Assembly (NCBI RefSeq): GCF_042665255.1
Contig: NZ_JBHTCD010000044.1
Direction: 5' to 3' (one strand)
DNA from: Insolitispirillum peregrinum
GTDB lineage: Bacteria > Pseudomonadota > Alphaproteobacteria > Rhodospirillales > Rhodospirillaceae
DNA length: 36,576 nt
Both the position numbers and the translations under genes were made by a program. Of the stretch, positions 1-8,891 are shown piece by piece. The notes below the pieces were generated by a model. The model had not been told where the DNA came from. It searched no databases and was given only the letters and a program-made list of their open reading frames with translations. Within the stretch, counting starts at the first letter, position 1; each line of letters starts with the position of its first letter.

Positions 1-829
1 GTTGACTTGAGCAATCCGTCACAAAAACCTAAGCGCTTGGCTTAAGGATGTGTGCGACAACTGCTCAACTGATCGAGCAACCGCCCACGCATCCCTTCCG
101 TCTCTTCACGATGTCAAACAGCGAACCGTTTCCGGCGAGCCCCGAAGGCCCTGAATTTCTTGACCGTCTGCTTCTCTCGAAGCTCCCCGTCAGCGGGAGG
201 CCGGTTTTTAGCGCTGCCAGAGCAGCCTGTCAACCGTTTTTTTTCACCGCTTCGTCACTTTTCAGTTCGCCGCCGGAGCGTCCAACCTCATCGTTCCGAA
301 ACCGCTCACCGTGTCCGCCAGACCATTGTCACAATCGGCTAACCCGTTGAACTCCCCGGCGTTTTCAGCGTCGTTGCCGTCGCGTCGTCGTCGGTGGAGC
401 AGGTTCTATCCCCCCAGCCGCCAACCGTCAACTCCCTTTTTCAAAAAAAGTGTCATCGAACCGTTTTTTCTCTGCAACAGTTAACTGCTATAAGGATATC
501 GCGCGCGAGGGACTGAACCACCCCGGAGCCATTCCATTAAATCGTTCAACCCCCATGATCGGCCCATATTTTTGCCGCATTCCTGCCGAATAACGCCTTG
601 TCCGTCATGATACGATCTGTTCCAGACTGTTTCAGAAACGGGCAAAACGGAGCAATTCGTCTTGATTTTGATAGAAATTCCAGACGAATGGATGGTTGAC
701 TTAAAGCAATATGTCTTTCATCCTCCGTCCATCGCACGTTTTTGTAGGGATCACTCGCCGTCATCGTTACCCCGATGATGCTGCGGGAGGCTTTTGGTGC
801 TTGTCTTCGCAAGGGGGAGCAGTCCATAC
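1..829. other. Long upstream stretch without a convincing gene
   Basis: No open frame here has a good ribosome site, a recognisable product or normal codon use for this genome. The frame at 48-350 would encode a Ser/Pro/Phe-rich 100-residue peptide and looks like chance. The region is pyrimidine-rich, with runs such as aaccgtttttt near 229 and 460. It holds a weak hairpin followed by T5 (ctccc 183-187, gggag 195-199, T 205-209), which could be a terminator for a gene upstream of the window. There is also a 10-bp palindrome cagttaactg (478-487) just before tataagg. Near-copies of gttgactt-agcaat occur at 1-15 and 695-710. The end of the region should hold the promoter of the M23 gene, but I cannot place it firmly. 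Confidence 0.5.
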
Positions 830-2293
830 ATGGGATACAAGAAACCGCTTCTGTTCGCTGGCTTGGGCATGCTGGCCGGTGCGGCATCCGTAGCCCTGTT
901 GACCGCTTTGATGCCGTCCAGCCCCGAGGATAGCCTCGCTCAACAGGCGACGGACTCGATGGAGCTGTCAGCCTCGGCAGTTCATACTCCGTCCTCTTTT
1001 GCATCGGTCCCGGCAACGGCGGATAATGCCGTCATCACCAGCCCGCGCAGCGCCAGCCGTCCATCGGCCGTGCCACGGCAACCAGCCAATGGCGTGCAGC
1101 TTGCCTCCCTCGGCCCCACCGAGCAGATTCCGGGCCTTCATCAGGAAACCATCAAGGTCCAGCGTGGCGATACCCTGCTGGGCATGCTGGTCGAGGCCGG
1201 CGTCAATTCCCAGGAAGCCCACGACTCGATCGCGGCCATGAAGCAAGTCTATAACCCGCGTGACCTGCGGCCAGGCGACGAAATCACCCTGACCTTCCTG
1301 TCCGGCCCACAAGACCGCGAGTTCTACGGGTTCTCGCTCGAAGCCGATCCGGTCCGCACCGTTTATACCGCCAAGGAAAACGAGGGCGGCTTTTCGGCCA
1401 ACGAGCTGAAGGCCAAGCTGTCGGAACAGACCTTCCGCTTTGAAGGCAAGATACACTCCAGCCTGTTCCTCGCCGCCACCCGTCAGGGCGTTCCGCTGGA
1501 CGCGCTGCAAGAGCTGATCAAGATCTTTTCCTATGACGTCGACTTCCAGCGCGACATTCAGGACGGCGACAGTTTCCAGATCCTGTTCAAGCAAAAGGCA
1601 ACGCCAGATGGTCAGCCGGTGGGCGATGCCTACCTGCAATTTGCCTCACTGACCCTTTCCGGCAAGGTGTTTGCCCTCTATCGCTTTGAAGACACCGATG
1701 GGTCGGTCGATTACTACAACGAAAAGGGCCAGAACGTTCGCAAGGCCCTGCTGCGCACCCCGATCAACGGCGCCCGCCTGTCGTCCGGGTTCGGTATGCG
1801 CACCCACCCGGTGCTGGGCTATTCCAAAATGCACAAGGGCGTCGACTTTGCCGCCCCCACCGGCACCCCGATCTATGCCGCCGGTGATGCGACGGTCGAA
1901 GTGGCCGGGCCGTTCAGCAGCTATGGCAACTATGTCCGCCTGCGCCATACCAGCGACTACGCCACTGCCTATGGCCACATGAATGCCGTTGCCAAGGGCC
2001 TGAAGCCCGGCATGCGCGTCCGTCAGGGCGATGTGATCGGCTATGTCGGCAGCACTGGCCGCGCCACCGGCCCCCACCTGCACTATGAAATCCTGAAGGG
2101 TGGCTCTCAGGTTAACCCGATCGGCGTCCGCTTCCCCTCTGGCCGGACGCTGGCGGGCAAGGATCTGAAAAACTTCCTCGCCTCGCGCAAAAAGATGGAA
2201 GACACCTACGCCGCCCTGCCGGTCAGCAGCCGCAACAATCTGGCGCTCAGTCAGAACAGCGACTCGCAGGACGAACAGGAAAACGTCGAATAA
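830..2293 (+). CDS. Membrane-anchored M23 family metallopeptidase (murein DD-endopeptidase type)
   Basis: Predicted cell-envelope peptidoglycan hydrolase of 487 aa. Residues about 5-27 form one hydrophobic signal-anchor, so the bulk lies in the periplasm. A LysM/OapA-like segment follows (about residues 105-155, with QRGDTL and LRPGDEITL), then a linker domain, and a C-terminal M23 domain from about residue 318. The zinc ligands are visible: H335 and D339 in HKGVD, and H416/H418 in HLHYE. The set is complete, so an active enzyme is expected, unlike degenerate EnvC/NlpD-type activators. I chose the ATG at 830 because aagggggag lies about 10 bases upstream. A TTG at 794 in the same frame has no such site. 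The gene stands alone on its strand and ends directly at a strong terminator. Its natural partners and substrate bond are inferred from the family only. Confidence 0.9.
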   Translation: MGYKKPLLFAGLGMLAGAASVALLTALMPSSPEDSLAQQATDSMELSASAVHTPSSFASVPATADNAVITSPRSASRPSAVPRQPANGVQLASLGPTEQIPGLHQETIKVQRGDTLLGMLVEAGVNSQEAHDSIAAMKQVYNPRDLRPGDEITLTFLSGPQDREFYGFSLEADPVRTVYTAKENEGGFSANELKAKLSEQTFRFEGKIHSSLFLAATRQGVPLDALQELIKIFSYDVDFQRDIQDGDSFQILFKQKATPDGQPVGDAYLQFASLTLSGKVFALYRFEDTDGSVDYYNEKGQNVRKALLRTPINGARLSSGFGMRTHPVLGYSKMHKGVDFAAPTGTPIYAAGDATVEVAGPFSSYGNYVRLRHTSDYATAYGHMNAVAKGLKPGMRVRQGDVIGYVGSTGRATGPHLHYEILKGGSQVNPIGVRFPSGRTLAGKDLKNFLASRKKMEDTYAALPVSSRNNLALSQNSDSQDEQENVE

Positions 2294-2294
2294 G

Positions 2295-2329
2295 AAAACC
2301 GGGGCAGACACGTTCTGCCCCGGTTTTTT
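2295..2329. terminator. Bidirectional intrinsic terminator
   Basis: A perfect 14-bp stem (aaaaccggggcaga at 2295-2308 with its complement at 2314-2327) encloses a 5-base loop. T-runs follow on both strands. It begins one base after the M23 stop codon. On the other strand the stop codon of the DUF721 gene overlaps the T tract, so one hairpin serves both converging genes. Confidence 0.9.
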
Positions 2330-2828
2330 ACGTCTCTTTCTTTTGCCGTCCGCGCATCGACCGCCCCAACGACAGCAGGGCCTCTTTCAGGTCGGGGTCG
2401 GCAATTCCGGCCACCGTCGCCTGCAAATCCTGCTCTTCCGCCGAGGACAAGGGCCGCATCTCTGGCCCCTTGTTGGCCCGGCGGGGCGGCAGCGGGGCCT
2501 GAATGATCTTCATCCGGCTGAGAGCCGCATAATTATAAAAGCGATTCACCCGCTCGATGATCCGGGGGGCTTCGTGTTGCAGCATGGTCGCCGCCGGGCC
2601 ACTGCCCACCCGGATGGTCAATTCACCATTGTCGCGCTTGTCACGGGGAAAGCGCACACTTTCCGGCTGTGACAAAGCCGCCAGTGCAGGCCCGACAATC
2701 GCCGCCCAATGGCGTACCAGATCGCCTTCGGCCAGGCCGCGCTTACCCAATAGCGGACGGGTCAGTTTGTCGGTGACCGCGCCAACCGCTTTCAGGCCGT
2801 TACCGGGGCGACGTTCCTGCTGTGACAT
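2328..2828 (-). CDS. DUF721 (DciA-like) protein
   Basis: A 166-aa protein with a DUF721 domain in its centre (about residues 20-120). It includes the family-type stretch LVRHWAAIVGPALAALSQPE and a following beta-rich part. In other bacteria the DUF721 protein DciA helps load the replicative helicase DnaB, so a replication role is likely but inferred here. The ATG at 2828 is chosen because aggag stands 8 bases upstream. An in-frame start at 2873 has no comparable site. It is divergent from mutY with about 90 bases between them. DUF721 genes are often found beside mutY in alphaproteobacteria, which supports the call. The C-terminal 40 residues are charged and probably flexible. Confidence 0.8.
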   Translation of the reverse strand: MSQQERRPGNGLKAVGAVTDKLTRPLLGKRGLAEGDLVRHWAAIVGPALAALSQPESVRFPRDKRDNGELTIRVGSGPAATMLQHEAPRIIERVNRFYNYAALSRMKIIQAPLPPRRANKGPEMRPLSSAEEQDLQATVAGIADPDLKEALLSLGRSMRGRQKKET

Positions 2829-2917
2829 CCGGGCTGCTCCTGTGGCATGAGAGGGCTTGTGTTTTTGCCGCACCTCGGCCTTGATACCAGCTCAGTTTAT
2901 ACCGGGTCGAAAAACCG

Positions 2918-3973
2918 ATGGAAGCAGATCGTCTCAGCCGCACCTTGCTCGCATGGTACGACGCCGAAGCCCGCCGCCTGCCGTGGCGTTCACCGCCCGG
3001 AGTCTACGCCGACCCCTACCATGTCTGGTTATCGGAAGTGATGCTGCAACAAACCACCGTTGCCGCCGTCATTCCCTATTTCCGCAAGTTTCTCGACCGC
3101 TGGCCGACGGTGCTGGATCTTGCCGCCGCAGACTCCGAAGAAGTGATGGCCGCCTGGGCCGGTCTGGGCTACTACGCCCGTGCCCGCAACCTGCTGAAAT
3201 GCGCCCAGCATGTGGCCAGCGTTCTGGGCGGGCGCTTTCCTGACACCGAAGACGGCCTGCGCAGCCTGCCCGGCATCGGCGATTACACCGCTGCCGCCAT
3301 TGCCTCGATTGCCTTTGGCCGGGCAACAGTGGTGGTTGATGGCAATGTCGAACGGGTGATGGCCCGGCTGTTTGCCGAACAAGACCCCCTGCCCGGTGTC
3401 AAACCCCGCCTGAAGCAGCGGGCGGCGCAGTTGGCACCGCAGGAGCGGTGCGGAGACTATTCCCAGGCGTTGATGGACCTGGGGGCCACCCTGTGTACCC
3501 CGCGCAACCCGGCCTGTGGCCTGTGCCCGTGGGTACGGGACTGTCAGGGCCGCCTGCAAGGCATTGCCGCCGACCTGCCCGCCCGCACCCCCAAGGCCGA
3601 AAAGCCGACCCGCCACGGGCTGGCGTTCTGGATTGCCCGCTGGGATGGCTCGATCCTGCTGCGCAAGCGGCCTCCGCACGGTCTGCTGGGCGGGATGCTG
3701 GAAGTCCCCTCGACTCCGTGGCGCGACAGCAGCGAAGGCGGAGCGTGGACTCTGGACGAGGCCAGCAAACACGCCCCGCTATCCTGTAGCTGGCACCCGG
3801 TCCGCGGCACGGTGCGCCACACCTTCACCCACTTTCATCTTGAGATGACGGTGGTGACCGGGATCGCCCGGGGCGGCGAGCCACCCGCCAGCCGCTGGGT
3901 CAGCCCGGAGTCGCTGGGCGAACAGGCCTTGCCAACCATCATGCGCAAGATTGTCCGCCACGCGATGCAGTAG
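2918..3973 (+). CDS. mutY: A/G-specific adenine DNA glycosylase MutY
   Basis: Removes adenine mispaired with 8-oxoguanine in base-excision repair. The 351-aa protein has the family's length and order. The N-terminal HhH-GPD domain carries catalytic E40 (SEVMLQQT) and D141 (VVDGNVERV), with the hairpin LPGIGDYTAAA at about 117-127. The four [4Fe-4S] cysteines are C193, C200, C203 and C209 (C-X6-C-X2-C-X5-C). The C-terminal half is a NUDIX-like 8-oxoG recognition domain (from about residue 225). All key residues are present. It diverges from the DUF721 gene and converges on the MFS gene, with only about 17 bases between stops. No terminator is obvious in that small gap. Confidence 0.97.
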   Translation: MEADRLSRTLLAWYDAEARRLPWRSPPGVYADPYHVWLSEVMLQQTTVAAVIPYFRKFLDRWPTVLDLAAADSEEVMAAWAGLGYYARARNLLKCAQHVASVLGGRFPDTEDGLRSLPGIGDYTAAAIASIAFGRATVVVDGNVERVMARLFAEQDPLPGVKPRLKQRAAQLAPQERCGDYSQALMDLGATLCTPRNPACGLCPWVRDCQGRLQGIAADLPARTPKAEKPTRHGLAFWIARWDGSILLRKRPPHGLLGGMLEVPSTPWRDSSEGGAWTLDEASKHAPLSCSWHPVRGTVRHTFTHFHLEMTVVTGIARGGEPPASRWVSPESLGEQALPTIMRKIVRHAMQ

Positions 3974-3990
3974 GGCATGGAGCGAAAAAC

Positions 3991-5175
3991 CTAATCTGTC
4001 ACAGGAGCAGGAACCACCAGACGCGGGGCCGCCATCAGCAGGACGACCGCCACCACAGCCACCAGCGCCATCATGCCGCCGTTCAGCCAGCTCCAGCCGC
4101 CCCCAGCCACCGCCACTGCGGCAGCCAGCGAGGCGACAGCCGCCGAAGCGCTGGAGGTCAGTTCCATCAGCCCCTGCGCCGCCGGGCGCTCTTGCGGATC
4201 ATGCCCCAGCCCGAGCAGAGTCGTCCCGGCCACCAGCATCACGTTCCACCCGGCCCCCAGCAGCAGCGAACTGACCGCAAAGGCCTCCAGCGAGCTACCA
4301 CTCAGGGCGACTCCGCCACTGGTCAGCAGCAGGACAGCGCCCAACAGCAGGATCTTTTGCGACCCCAGCCGGTCCACCAGCCAGCCACTGACCAGCGCCG
4401 GAAGAAACATGCCAAGAACATGGCCCTGTACCACCCATGAGGCTTCGCCGGTGGAGTGACCACAGACCACCATCGATACCGGGGTGGCATTCATCACCAG
4501 AATCATCATCCCGTGACCACAGGCCGTCGCCAGCACCGCCGCCCGGATGGCGGGCCGTTGCAGCAACGCCCTCATCATCGCCAGCGAGACATCAGGCCGG
4601 GGCTGGGCGACTCCACGCGGCAGACCAGCCAGCACCACCATCGCCGCCACAGCCAACACCGACAGCATCAGATAGGCCCCGATAAACGGCACCGGCAGAA
4701 TTTCCCGACTGAACGATGCCAGCACCGGCCCGACCACCGCCGCCGCAATGCCCCCGGCCAGCACCAGCGAGGCCGCCCGCCCCTTGCCCTCGGGCGGGGC
4801 CGACTCCAGCGCGGCATAGCGATAACTCATCGCCGTTCCCTGATACACACCAAGGAACATCGACCCGGCACAGAACAGCGCAAAGCTCGACATCTGCACC
4901 CCGGCGGCATAGCTCAGCCCGCCCATCACCCCACAGGCCGCCCCGGCGATGAACACCGCCCGCCGCCCGTGCTGCGCCATCTGCCGCGCCAGAGTGGGAG
5001 CCAACACCATATAGGTCAGCACCAGCAGCGCCAGCGGCAACGACGCCAGCCAGACCGCCGGGGCCAACTGCCGCCCGACCACCAGCGTCAGGGTGATTCC
5101 AACAATGGAGCAGGACCAATAGAGAGCCTGCGCCACCGCAAGCCGCAGCAGCGGCGGTGACGTGAGAAACGACAT
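3991..5175 (-). CDS. MFS transporter
   Basis: A 394-aa integral membrane protein with about 12 hydrophobic segments in two halves, typical of the major facilitator superfamily. Short loops with basic residues (for example QMAQHGRRAVF near residue 75) match the cytoplasmic A-motif region of these transporters. The ATG at 5175 is chosen because it follows gcgagga by 8 bases and precedes the first membrane segment closely. A longer in-frame start would add a 47-residue polar, Pro-rich leader with no ribosome site. It lies 35 bases after the GlxA-type regulator on the same strand, so the two are probably co-transcribed and the transporter may be a target of that regulator. The substrate cannot be told from sequence; drug or metabolite efflux are both possible. 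Confidence 0.88.
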   Translation of the reverse strand: MSFLTSPPLLRLAVAQALYWSCSIVGITLTLVVGRQLAPAVWLASLPLALLVLTYMVLAPTLARQMAQHGRRAVFIAGAACGVMGGLSYAAGVQMSSFALFCAGSMFLGVYQGTAMSYRYAALESAPPEGKGRAASLVLAGGIAAAVVGPVLASFSREILPVPFIGAYLMLSVLAVAAMVVLAGLPRGVAQPRPDVSLAMMRALLQRPAIRAAVLATACGHGMMILVMNATPVSMVVCGHSTGEASWVVQGHVLGMFLPALVSGWLVDRLGSQKILLLGAVLLLTSGGVALSGSSLEAFAVSSLLLGAGWNVMLVAGTTLLGLGHDPQERPAAQGLMELTSSASAAVASLAAAVAVAGGGWSWLNGGMMALVAVVAVVLLMAAPRLVVPAPVTD

Positions 5176-5210
5176 CGCGATATCCTCGCCCGAAGATGAA
5201 AAGAAGGTGG

Positions 5211-6221
5211 TTATCCCGCGCGGGACAACCCGAAGCGGGCCGCATAGTCCTGTGGACTGACCCCAAGATGACGGTGGAATGCCCGCCGCAGGGTCTCCGG
5301 GTGGCCGAATCCGCAACAGCGCGCCACCATCGCCAGCGAGCTGGTCCCGCTCTGCACCATCTGGCGCGCCGCCTCGACCCGCAAACGCTCAAGGTAACGC
5401 CCCGGCGACTCGCCCACCTGCTGGGCAAACACCCGCGAGAAGGTGCGCGGGGTCATCCCGGCCTGCTCCGCCATCTGCTCCAGTGTCAGGGACTGACCCA
5501 GTACCGACGGCAACCATTCCAGCAAGCCGGCCAGCCGGGGTGCCCGTTCAAGATCCGGGGCCAGAAAGGCCGAGCATTGCGCCTGTCCGCCCGGACGACG
5601 CAGGAACATCACCAGCCGCCGCGCCACCGCCAGCGCCATCGACGGCCCCAAATCGTCTTCGATCAGCGCCAATGCCAGATCAATACCGGCGGTGATGCCC
5701 GCCGAGGTAAAGACATGGGCGTCATCCTCGGCCCCGTGACCATAAGTGTGCAGGCGGTCACTCTGCACCCGGATCGCCGGATAGCGGCTGGCCAGTTCGC
5801 TGGCCCGCGACCAGTGCGTCGTTGCTGGACGGCCATCAAGCACACCGGCTTCGGCGAGGGCAAAGGCTCCGCTGCACACTGACCCCAAACGCGGTACCCG
5901 GCGTTCCTGCTGTCGCAGCCAGTCAAGGAATCCCACCGTCAGCACCGCCTGATCAATCCCCGGGCCACCAACCACCAGCACCGTATCGCAGCCATCGGCC
6001 AGCGCCGGATCATCAAAGGCATGGTCTACCAGCACCCGCAACCCTGCCGAGGTGGTGACGGCGCCGTCCTGCATTCCTGCGGTCAACAGGCGGTAATGGG
6101 CTGGCTGCCCTCGCCGGGCCAGTTCTTCGTTGGCGATGGTAAAGGCCTGCATCGGCCCGGCCAGATCCAGAATCACTGCCTGCGCATACAGAACAAAGAC
6201 GATTGTGCGTTCCGTGATCAT
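5211..6221 (-). CDS. GlxA/FtrA family transcriptional regulator (DJ-1/PfpI-like domain plus AraC HTH)
   Basis: A 336-aa regulator. Residues about 5-190 form a class-I glutamine amidotransferase-like (DJ-1/PfpI) fold, with the nucleophile-elbow segment SVCSGAFALAEAGVLDGR. The C-terminal 100 residues are an AraC/XylS double helix-turn-helix (TLEQMAEQAGMTPRTFSRVF, then SLAMVARCCGFGHPETLRRAF). In this family the first domain is thought to sense a ligand rather than catalyse. The ATG at 6221 has gagggctgagg just upstream. A GTG at 6242 would place that site inside the gene. The MFS gene follows at 35 bases, so the pair looks like a regulator-transporter operon. The divergent promoter region toward 6440 holds a palindrome that could be its operator. 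Confidence 0.9.
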   Translation of the reverse strand: MITERTIVFVLYAQAVILDLAGPMQAFTIANEELARRGQPAHYRLLTAGMQDGAVTTSAGLRVLVDHAFDDPALADGCDTVLVVGGPGIDQAVLTVGFLDWLRQQERRVPRLGSVCSGAFALAEAGVLDGRPATTHWSRASELASRYPAIRVQSDRLHTYGHGAEDDAHVFTSAGITAGIDLALALIEDDLGPSMALAVARRLVMFLRRPGGQAQCSAFLAPDLERAPRLAGLLEWLPSVLGQSLTLEQMAEQAGMTPRTFSRVFAQQVGESPGRYLERLRVEAARQMVQSGTSSLAMVARCCGFGHPETLRRAFHRHLGVSPQDYAARFGLSRAG

Positions 6222-6336
6222 CCTCAGCCCTCGCCTTGCCACCTCGTGCTGTCGGCATCAGGATCGCAAGATCATCTACTGGCGACAATGACAATCACCC
6301 CACGAATTTCGCCATGGATGGTTCTTTTTCCTCAGG

Positions 6337-6355
6337 ATGACCGCGAAATGGTCAT
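6337..6355. promoter_or_regulatory. Inverted repeat atgacc-N7-ggtcat, candidate operator
   Basis: The arms are at 6337-6342 and 6350-6355, with a third atgacc copy at 6359-6364. It lies between the GlxA-type regulator (start 6221, minus) and the secreted protein gene (start 6440, plus), where an operator for either would be expected. Function is inferred from position only. Confidence 0.35.
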
Positions 6356-6439
6356 GGAATGACCTTATTCTGCCCCGGAATTGCCCCATCGCGCCGGTAG
6401 GATATTTCTTATCACGAGGTTGCAGAAAAGGAGGGTCCG

Positions 6440-6844
6440 ATGCTGTCCTCGGCACCACCATTCCTGAAGCATCTTGGCTATGGCGCTGTTCTTGCCGTCG
6501 TTCTGGCGGCCCAGCCGTTTACCGTTGTCGTCTCGGCCCAGCCCGCCGCACCGGTCCAGCACGGCATCCCGCTCAACAGCCCGAATGCCACCGACCTGCC
6601 GGAAGAAATCGAGGACCTGCCGGTCCGCACCACCCACGGCGTTCTGGTCGGTCACGTCAGCGACGTTCGCATGGACCCCAGGTCCACGCAGTTCCGGGTT
6701 CAGGCGGTTCAGATCACCGCCGACGATGTCAGCACCGCCGCGCCGCTATCATGGTGGGTTGACGCCCAGCGTATCAGCATCACCCCTGATGCGATCATTC
6801 TTGCTTCGCCCGGCGACCAGCAAGCCAGCGCGGTTTCCCGGTAA
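6440..6844 (+). CDS. Secreted PRC-barrel-like protein (first of a tandem pair)
   Basis: A 134-aa protein with a signal peptide (hydrophobic residues about 13-32, cleavage likely after VSA-Q or nearby), so periplasmic. The mature part has the strand pattern of a small PRC-barrel: VLVGHVSDVRMD, then WWVDAQRISITPDAIILA. It resembles the next gene in layout but is more diverged. The ribosome site ggaggg stands 6 bases before the ATG. The downstream gene starts 57 bases after its stop, so the two are probably one transcript. No enzymatic residues are visible. PRC-barrel proteins usually bind RNA, proteins or metabolites, and the target here is unknown. Confidence 0.75.
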   Translation: MLSSAPPFLKHLGYGAVLAVVLAAQPFTVVVSAQPAAPVQHGIPLNSPNATDLPEEIEDLPVRTTHGVLVGHVSDVRMDPRSTQFRVQAVQITADDVSTAAPLSWWVDAQRISITPDAIILASPGDQQASAVSR

Positions 6845-6901
6845 ACGTCCATTGGAAACAGTTACCGCGAAGCACGACATCCACCACAGGAGAGTCTGAT
6901 C

Positions 6902-7327
6902 ATGGTCTTTCACCGCTCCCCCCGCCGCACAATCCTGCCGTTTGCCCCGCGCACGGTTGCCCTGGCCTGCGTCATTGGCCTCGGCTCCCTCAGTCCGGCT
7001 TTCGCTCAGGGCATGAACGATGACGATGCCCCTGAAATCTCGCTACAGGCACCGCCGCCCGCACCGTCACTTGATGGCAGTGTGATTGGCAAGCCGGTGT
7101 TCAGTCAGGATGGACAGGAAGTCGGCACCGTCCGTGATGTGGTGATGGTCGATGGCCGCGCCCGCGTGCTGAATATCGGCCATGGCGGCTTTTACGGCTT
7201 TGGCGAAAAGAACGCCGAGATTGATGTCAGCCGCGTTTCTGCCGGGTCCGACGCCATCGTGGTTCAGATGAATGCCGATCAGGTGGCCAGTCTGCCCGAT
7301 GTCGGCGAACCGGTCACGACGGAGTAA
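6902..7327 (+). CDS. Secreted PRC-barrel domain protein (second of a tandem pair)
   Basis: A 141-aa protein with an N-terminal basic and hydrophobic signal peptide ending in SPAFA-Q (about residue 36), then a Pro/Asp-rich linker. The PRC-barrel runs over about residues 58-135 (GKPVFSQDGQEVGTVRDVVM, NAEIDVSRV). The start is set by aggaga 9 bases upstream. It forms a tandem with the preceding secreted protein and ends at a strong terminator. Periplasmic PRC-barrel proteins of this size are common in Rhodospirillales, but no precise function is known to me. Confidence 0.82.
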   Translation: MVFHRSPRRTILPFAPRTVALACVIGLGSLSPAFAQGMNDDDAPEISLQAPPPAPSLDGSVIGKPVFSQDGQEVGTVRDVVMVDGRARVLNIGHGGFYGFGEKNAEIDVSRVSAGSDAIVVQMNADQVASLPDVGEPVTTE

Positions 7328-7351
7328 CCTGTTCCCCGCTGTCGGTCAAAC

Positions 7352-7390
7352 AAAACGGCCCCCGCCAACAGGCAGGGGCCGTTCTTTTGT
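7352..7390. terminator. Terminator between converging genes
   Basis: The stem is aacggcccc (7354-7362) with ggggccgtt (7375-7383), followed by cttttgtt on the plus strand and preceded by an A-run, so it can work in both directions. It closes the PRC-barrel pair and the aminotransferase gene. Confidence 0.85.
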
Positions 7391-7430
7391 TAACCCTCAG
7401 TCTGCTTCACCGGGAAGCAAACGGAGTCCC

Positions 7431-8633
7431 TTACTTCAGCGAGGCACAGAAACGCTGAATGCGGGTGCAGGCTTCGGTCAGCACGTCCGCCGAGGTGGCA
7501 TAGGAGATGCGGAAGTACGGCGACAGGCCAAAGGCCGCGCCCTGCACCACCGCCACGCCTTCGGCTTCCAGCAGGTAGGTGGCGAAATCGCTGTCGCTTT
7601 CGATGGTCTTGCCGTCAGCGGTGGTCTTGCCGATCGCGCCCGCGCAGGACGGATAGACATAGAACGCGCCTTCGGGGGTCAGGCAGCTCAGACCTTCGGC
7701 TTCGTTCAGCATCTTGACCACCAGGTCACGACGCTCCTGGAACGCCTTGCGCCACGCCGGGAAGAAGTCCATCGGCTCGGACAGGGCGGCAGCGGCGGCG
7801 GCCTGCGACACCGACGCGGTGTGGGTCGACGACTGCGACTGGATGACGTTGATCGCCTTGATCACCGACAGCGGGCCAGCGGCATAGCCGACGCGCCAGC
7901 CGGTCATGGCGAACGACTTCGACACACCGTTCATGGTCAGGGTGCGGTCGTACAGCTTCGGCTCGACCTGGGCGATGGTGGCGAACTTGAAGTCGTCGTA
8001 GACCAGATGTTCATACATGTCATCGGTCATGATCCAGACATGCGGGTGCTTCAGCAGCACATCGGCCAGAGCCTTGAGGTCCGCCGCCGAATAGGCCGCA
8101 CCGGTCGGGTTCGACGGGCTGTTCAGCACCAGCCACTTGGTCTTCGGGGTGATCGCGGCGTCCAGCTGCTCGGCAGTCAGCTTGAAGTTGTTGGCTTCGG
8201 TGCATTCGACGAACACCGGCACACCACCAGCCAGCAGGGTGATGTCGGGGTAGGACACCCAGTACGGGGCCGGGATGATCACTTCGTCGCCAGCGTCAAC
8301 GGTCGCCATGATGGCGTTATAGATCACCTGCTTGCCACCGCAGCCGACCGTCACCTGATCGGGGGTATAGTCCAGGTCGTTTTCCCGCTTGAACTTTGCG
8401 CAGATCGCCTTGCGCAGGGTCAGAGTCCCCGCAACCGCAGTGTACTTGGTTTCGCCCCGGTCCAGAGCAGCCTTGGCAGCCGCCTTGATGTGGTCGGGAG
8501 TGTCGAAATCCGGTTCACCAGCGCCCAGACCGATCACGTCACGGCCAGCGGCCTTCAGTTCAGCAGCCTTCTGGGTGACCGCAATGGTCGGAGAGGGCTT
8601 AATTGCGGACAGGCGTTGAGCAAGAATAGACAT
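7431..8633 (-). CDS. Aspartate/tyrosine/aromatic aminotransferase (class I, AspAT Ib type)
   Basis: A 400-aa PLP-dependent enzyme moving amino groups between aspartate and 2-oxoglutarate in the cytoplasm. Family marks are GAGEPDFDTPDHIK (about 37-50), APYWVSYPD (122-130), NSPSNPTGA (171-179), and the PLP-binding lysine K239 in SKSFAMTGWRVGY. These motifs and the length match the alphaproteobacterial AatA group, which may also accept prephenate or aromatic acids. The ATG at 8633 has aagggg 8 bases upstream. A start 24 bases earlier would bury that site. It is a single-gene unit that diverges from the GGDEF gene. Confidence 0.93.
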   Translation of the reverse strand: MSILAQRLSAIKPSPTIAVTQKAAELKAAGRDVIGLGAGEPDFDTPDHIKAAAKAALDRGETKYTAVAGTLTLRKAICAKFKRENDLDYTPDQVTVGCGGKQVIYNAIMATVDAGDEVIIPAPYWVSYPDITLLAGGVPVFVECTEANNFKLTAEQLDAAITPKTKWLVLNSPSNPTGAAYSAADLKALADVLLKHPHVWIMTDDMYEHLVYDDFKFATIAQVEPKLYDRTLTMNGVSKSFAMTGWRVGYAAGPLSVIKAINVIQSQSSTHTASVSQAAAAAALSEPMDFFPAWRKAFQERRDLVVKMLNEAEGLSCLTPEGAFYVYPSCAGAIGKTTADGKTIESDSDFATYLLEAEGVAVVQGAAFGLSPYFRISYATSADVLTEACTRIQRFCASLK

Positions 8634-8891
8634 GGGATTACCCCTTGCGAGTGCCATGGATGGGGAACAGAAAACTGCCGCACCCTACCCCCGCCGGGCG
8701 TTGACCGCAAGGGGACAATGGCAGGGATGGCGGCATTGATGGTGGCATTGGCAGGGCTTTCACCTCCCGCAGAATGGGGGTGATCTTCCTGTGGAAAAAC
8801 AGCCGCAGGCCCCCGATACTTCCTGTCATGCAACCTCTACATTTTCCGGCTCGCTTTCTGGCAGAGCCGCCATCACCACAGACGGGGTACA

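Noticed and set aside
48..350. Possible small gene encoding a Ser/Pro-rich peptide
   Set aside because: No ribosome site and no homology I can recall. The composition resembles random translation of a pyrimidine-rich strand.
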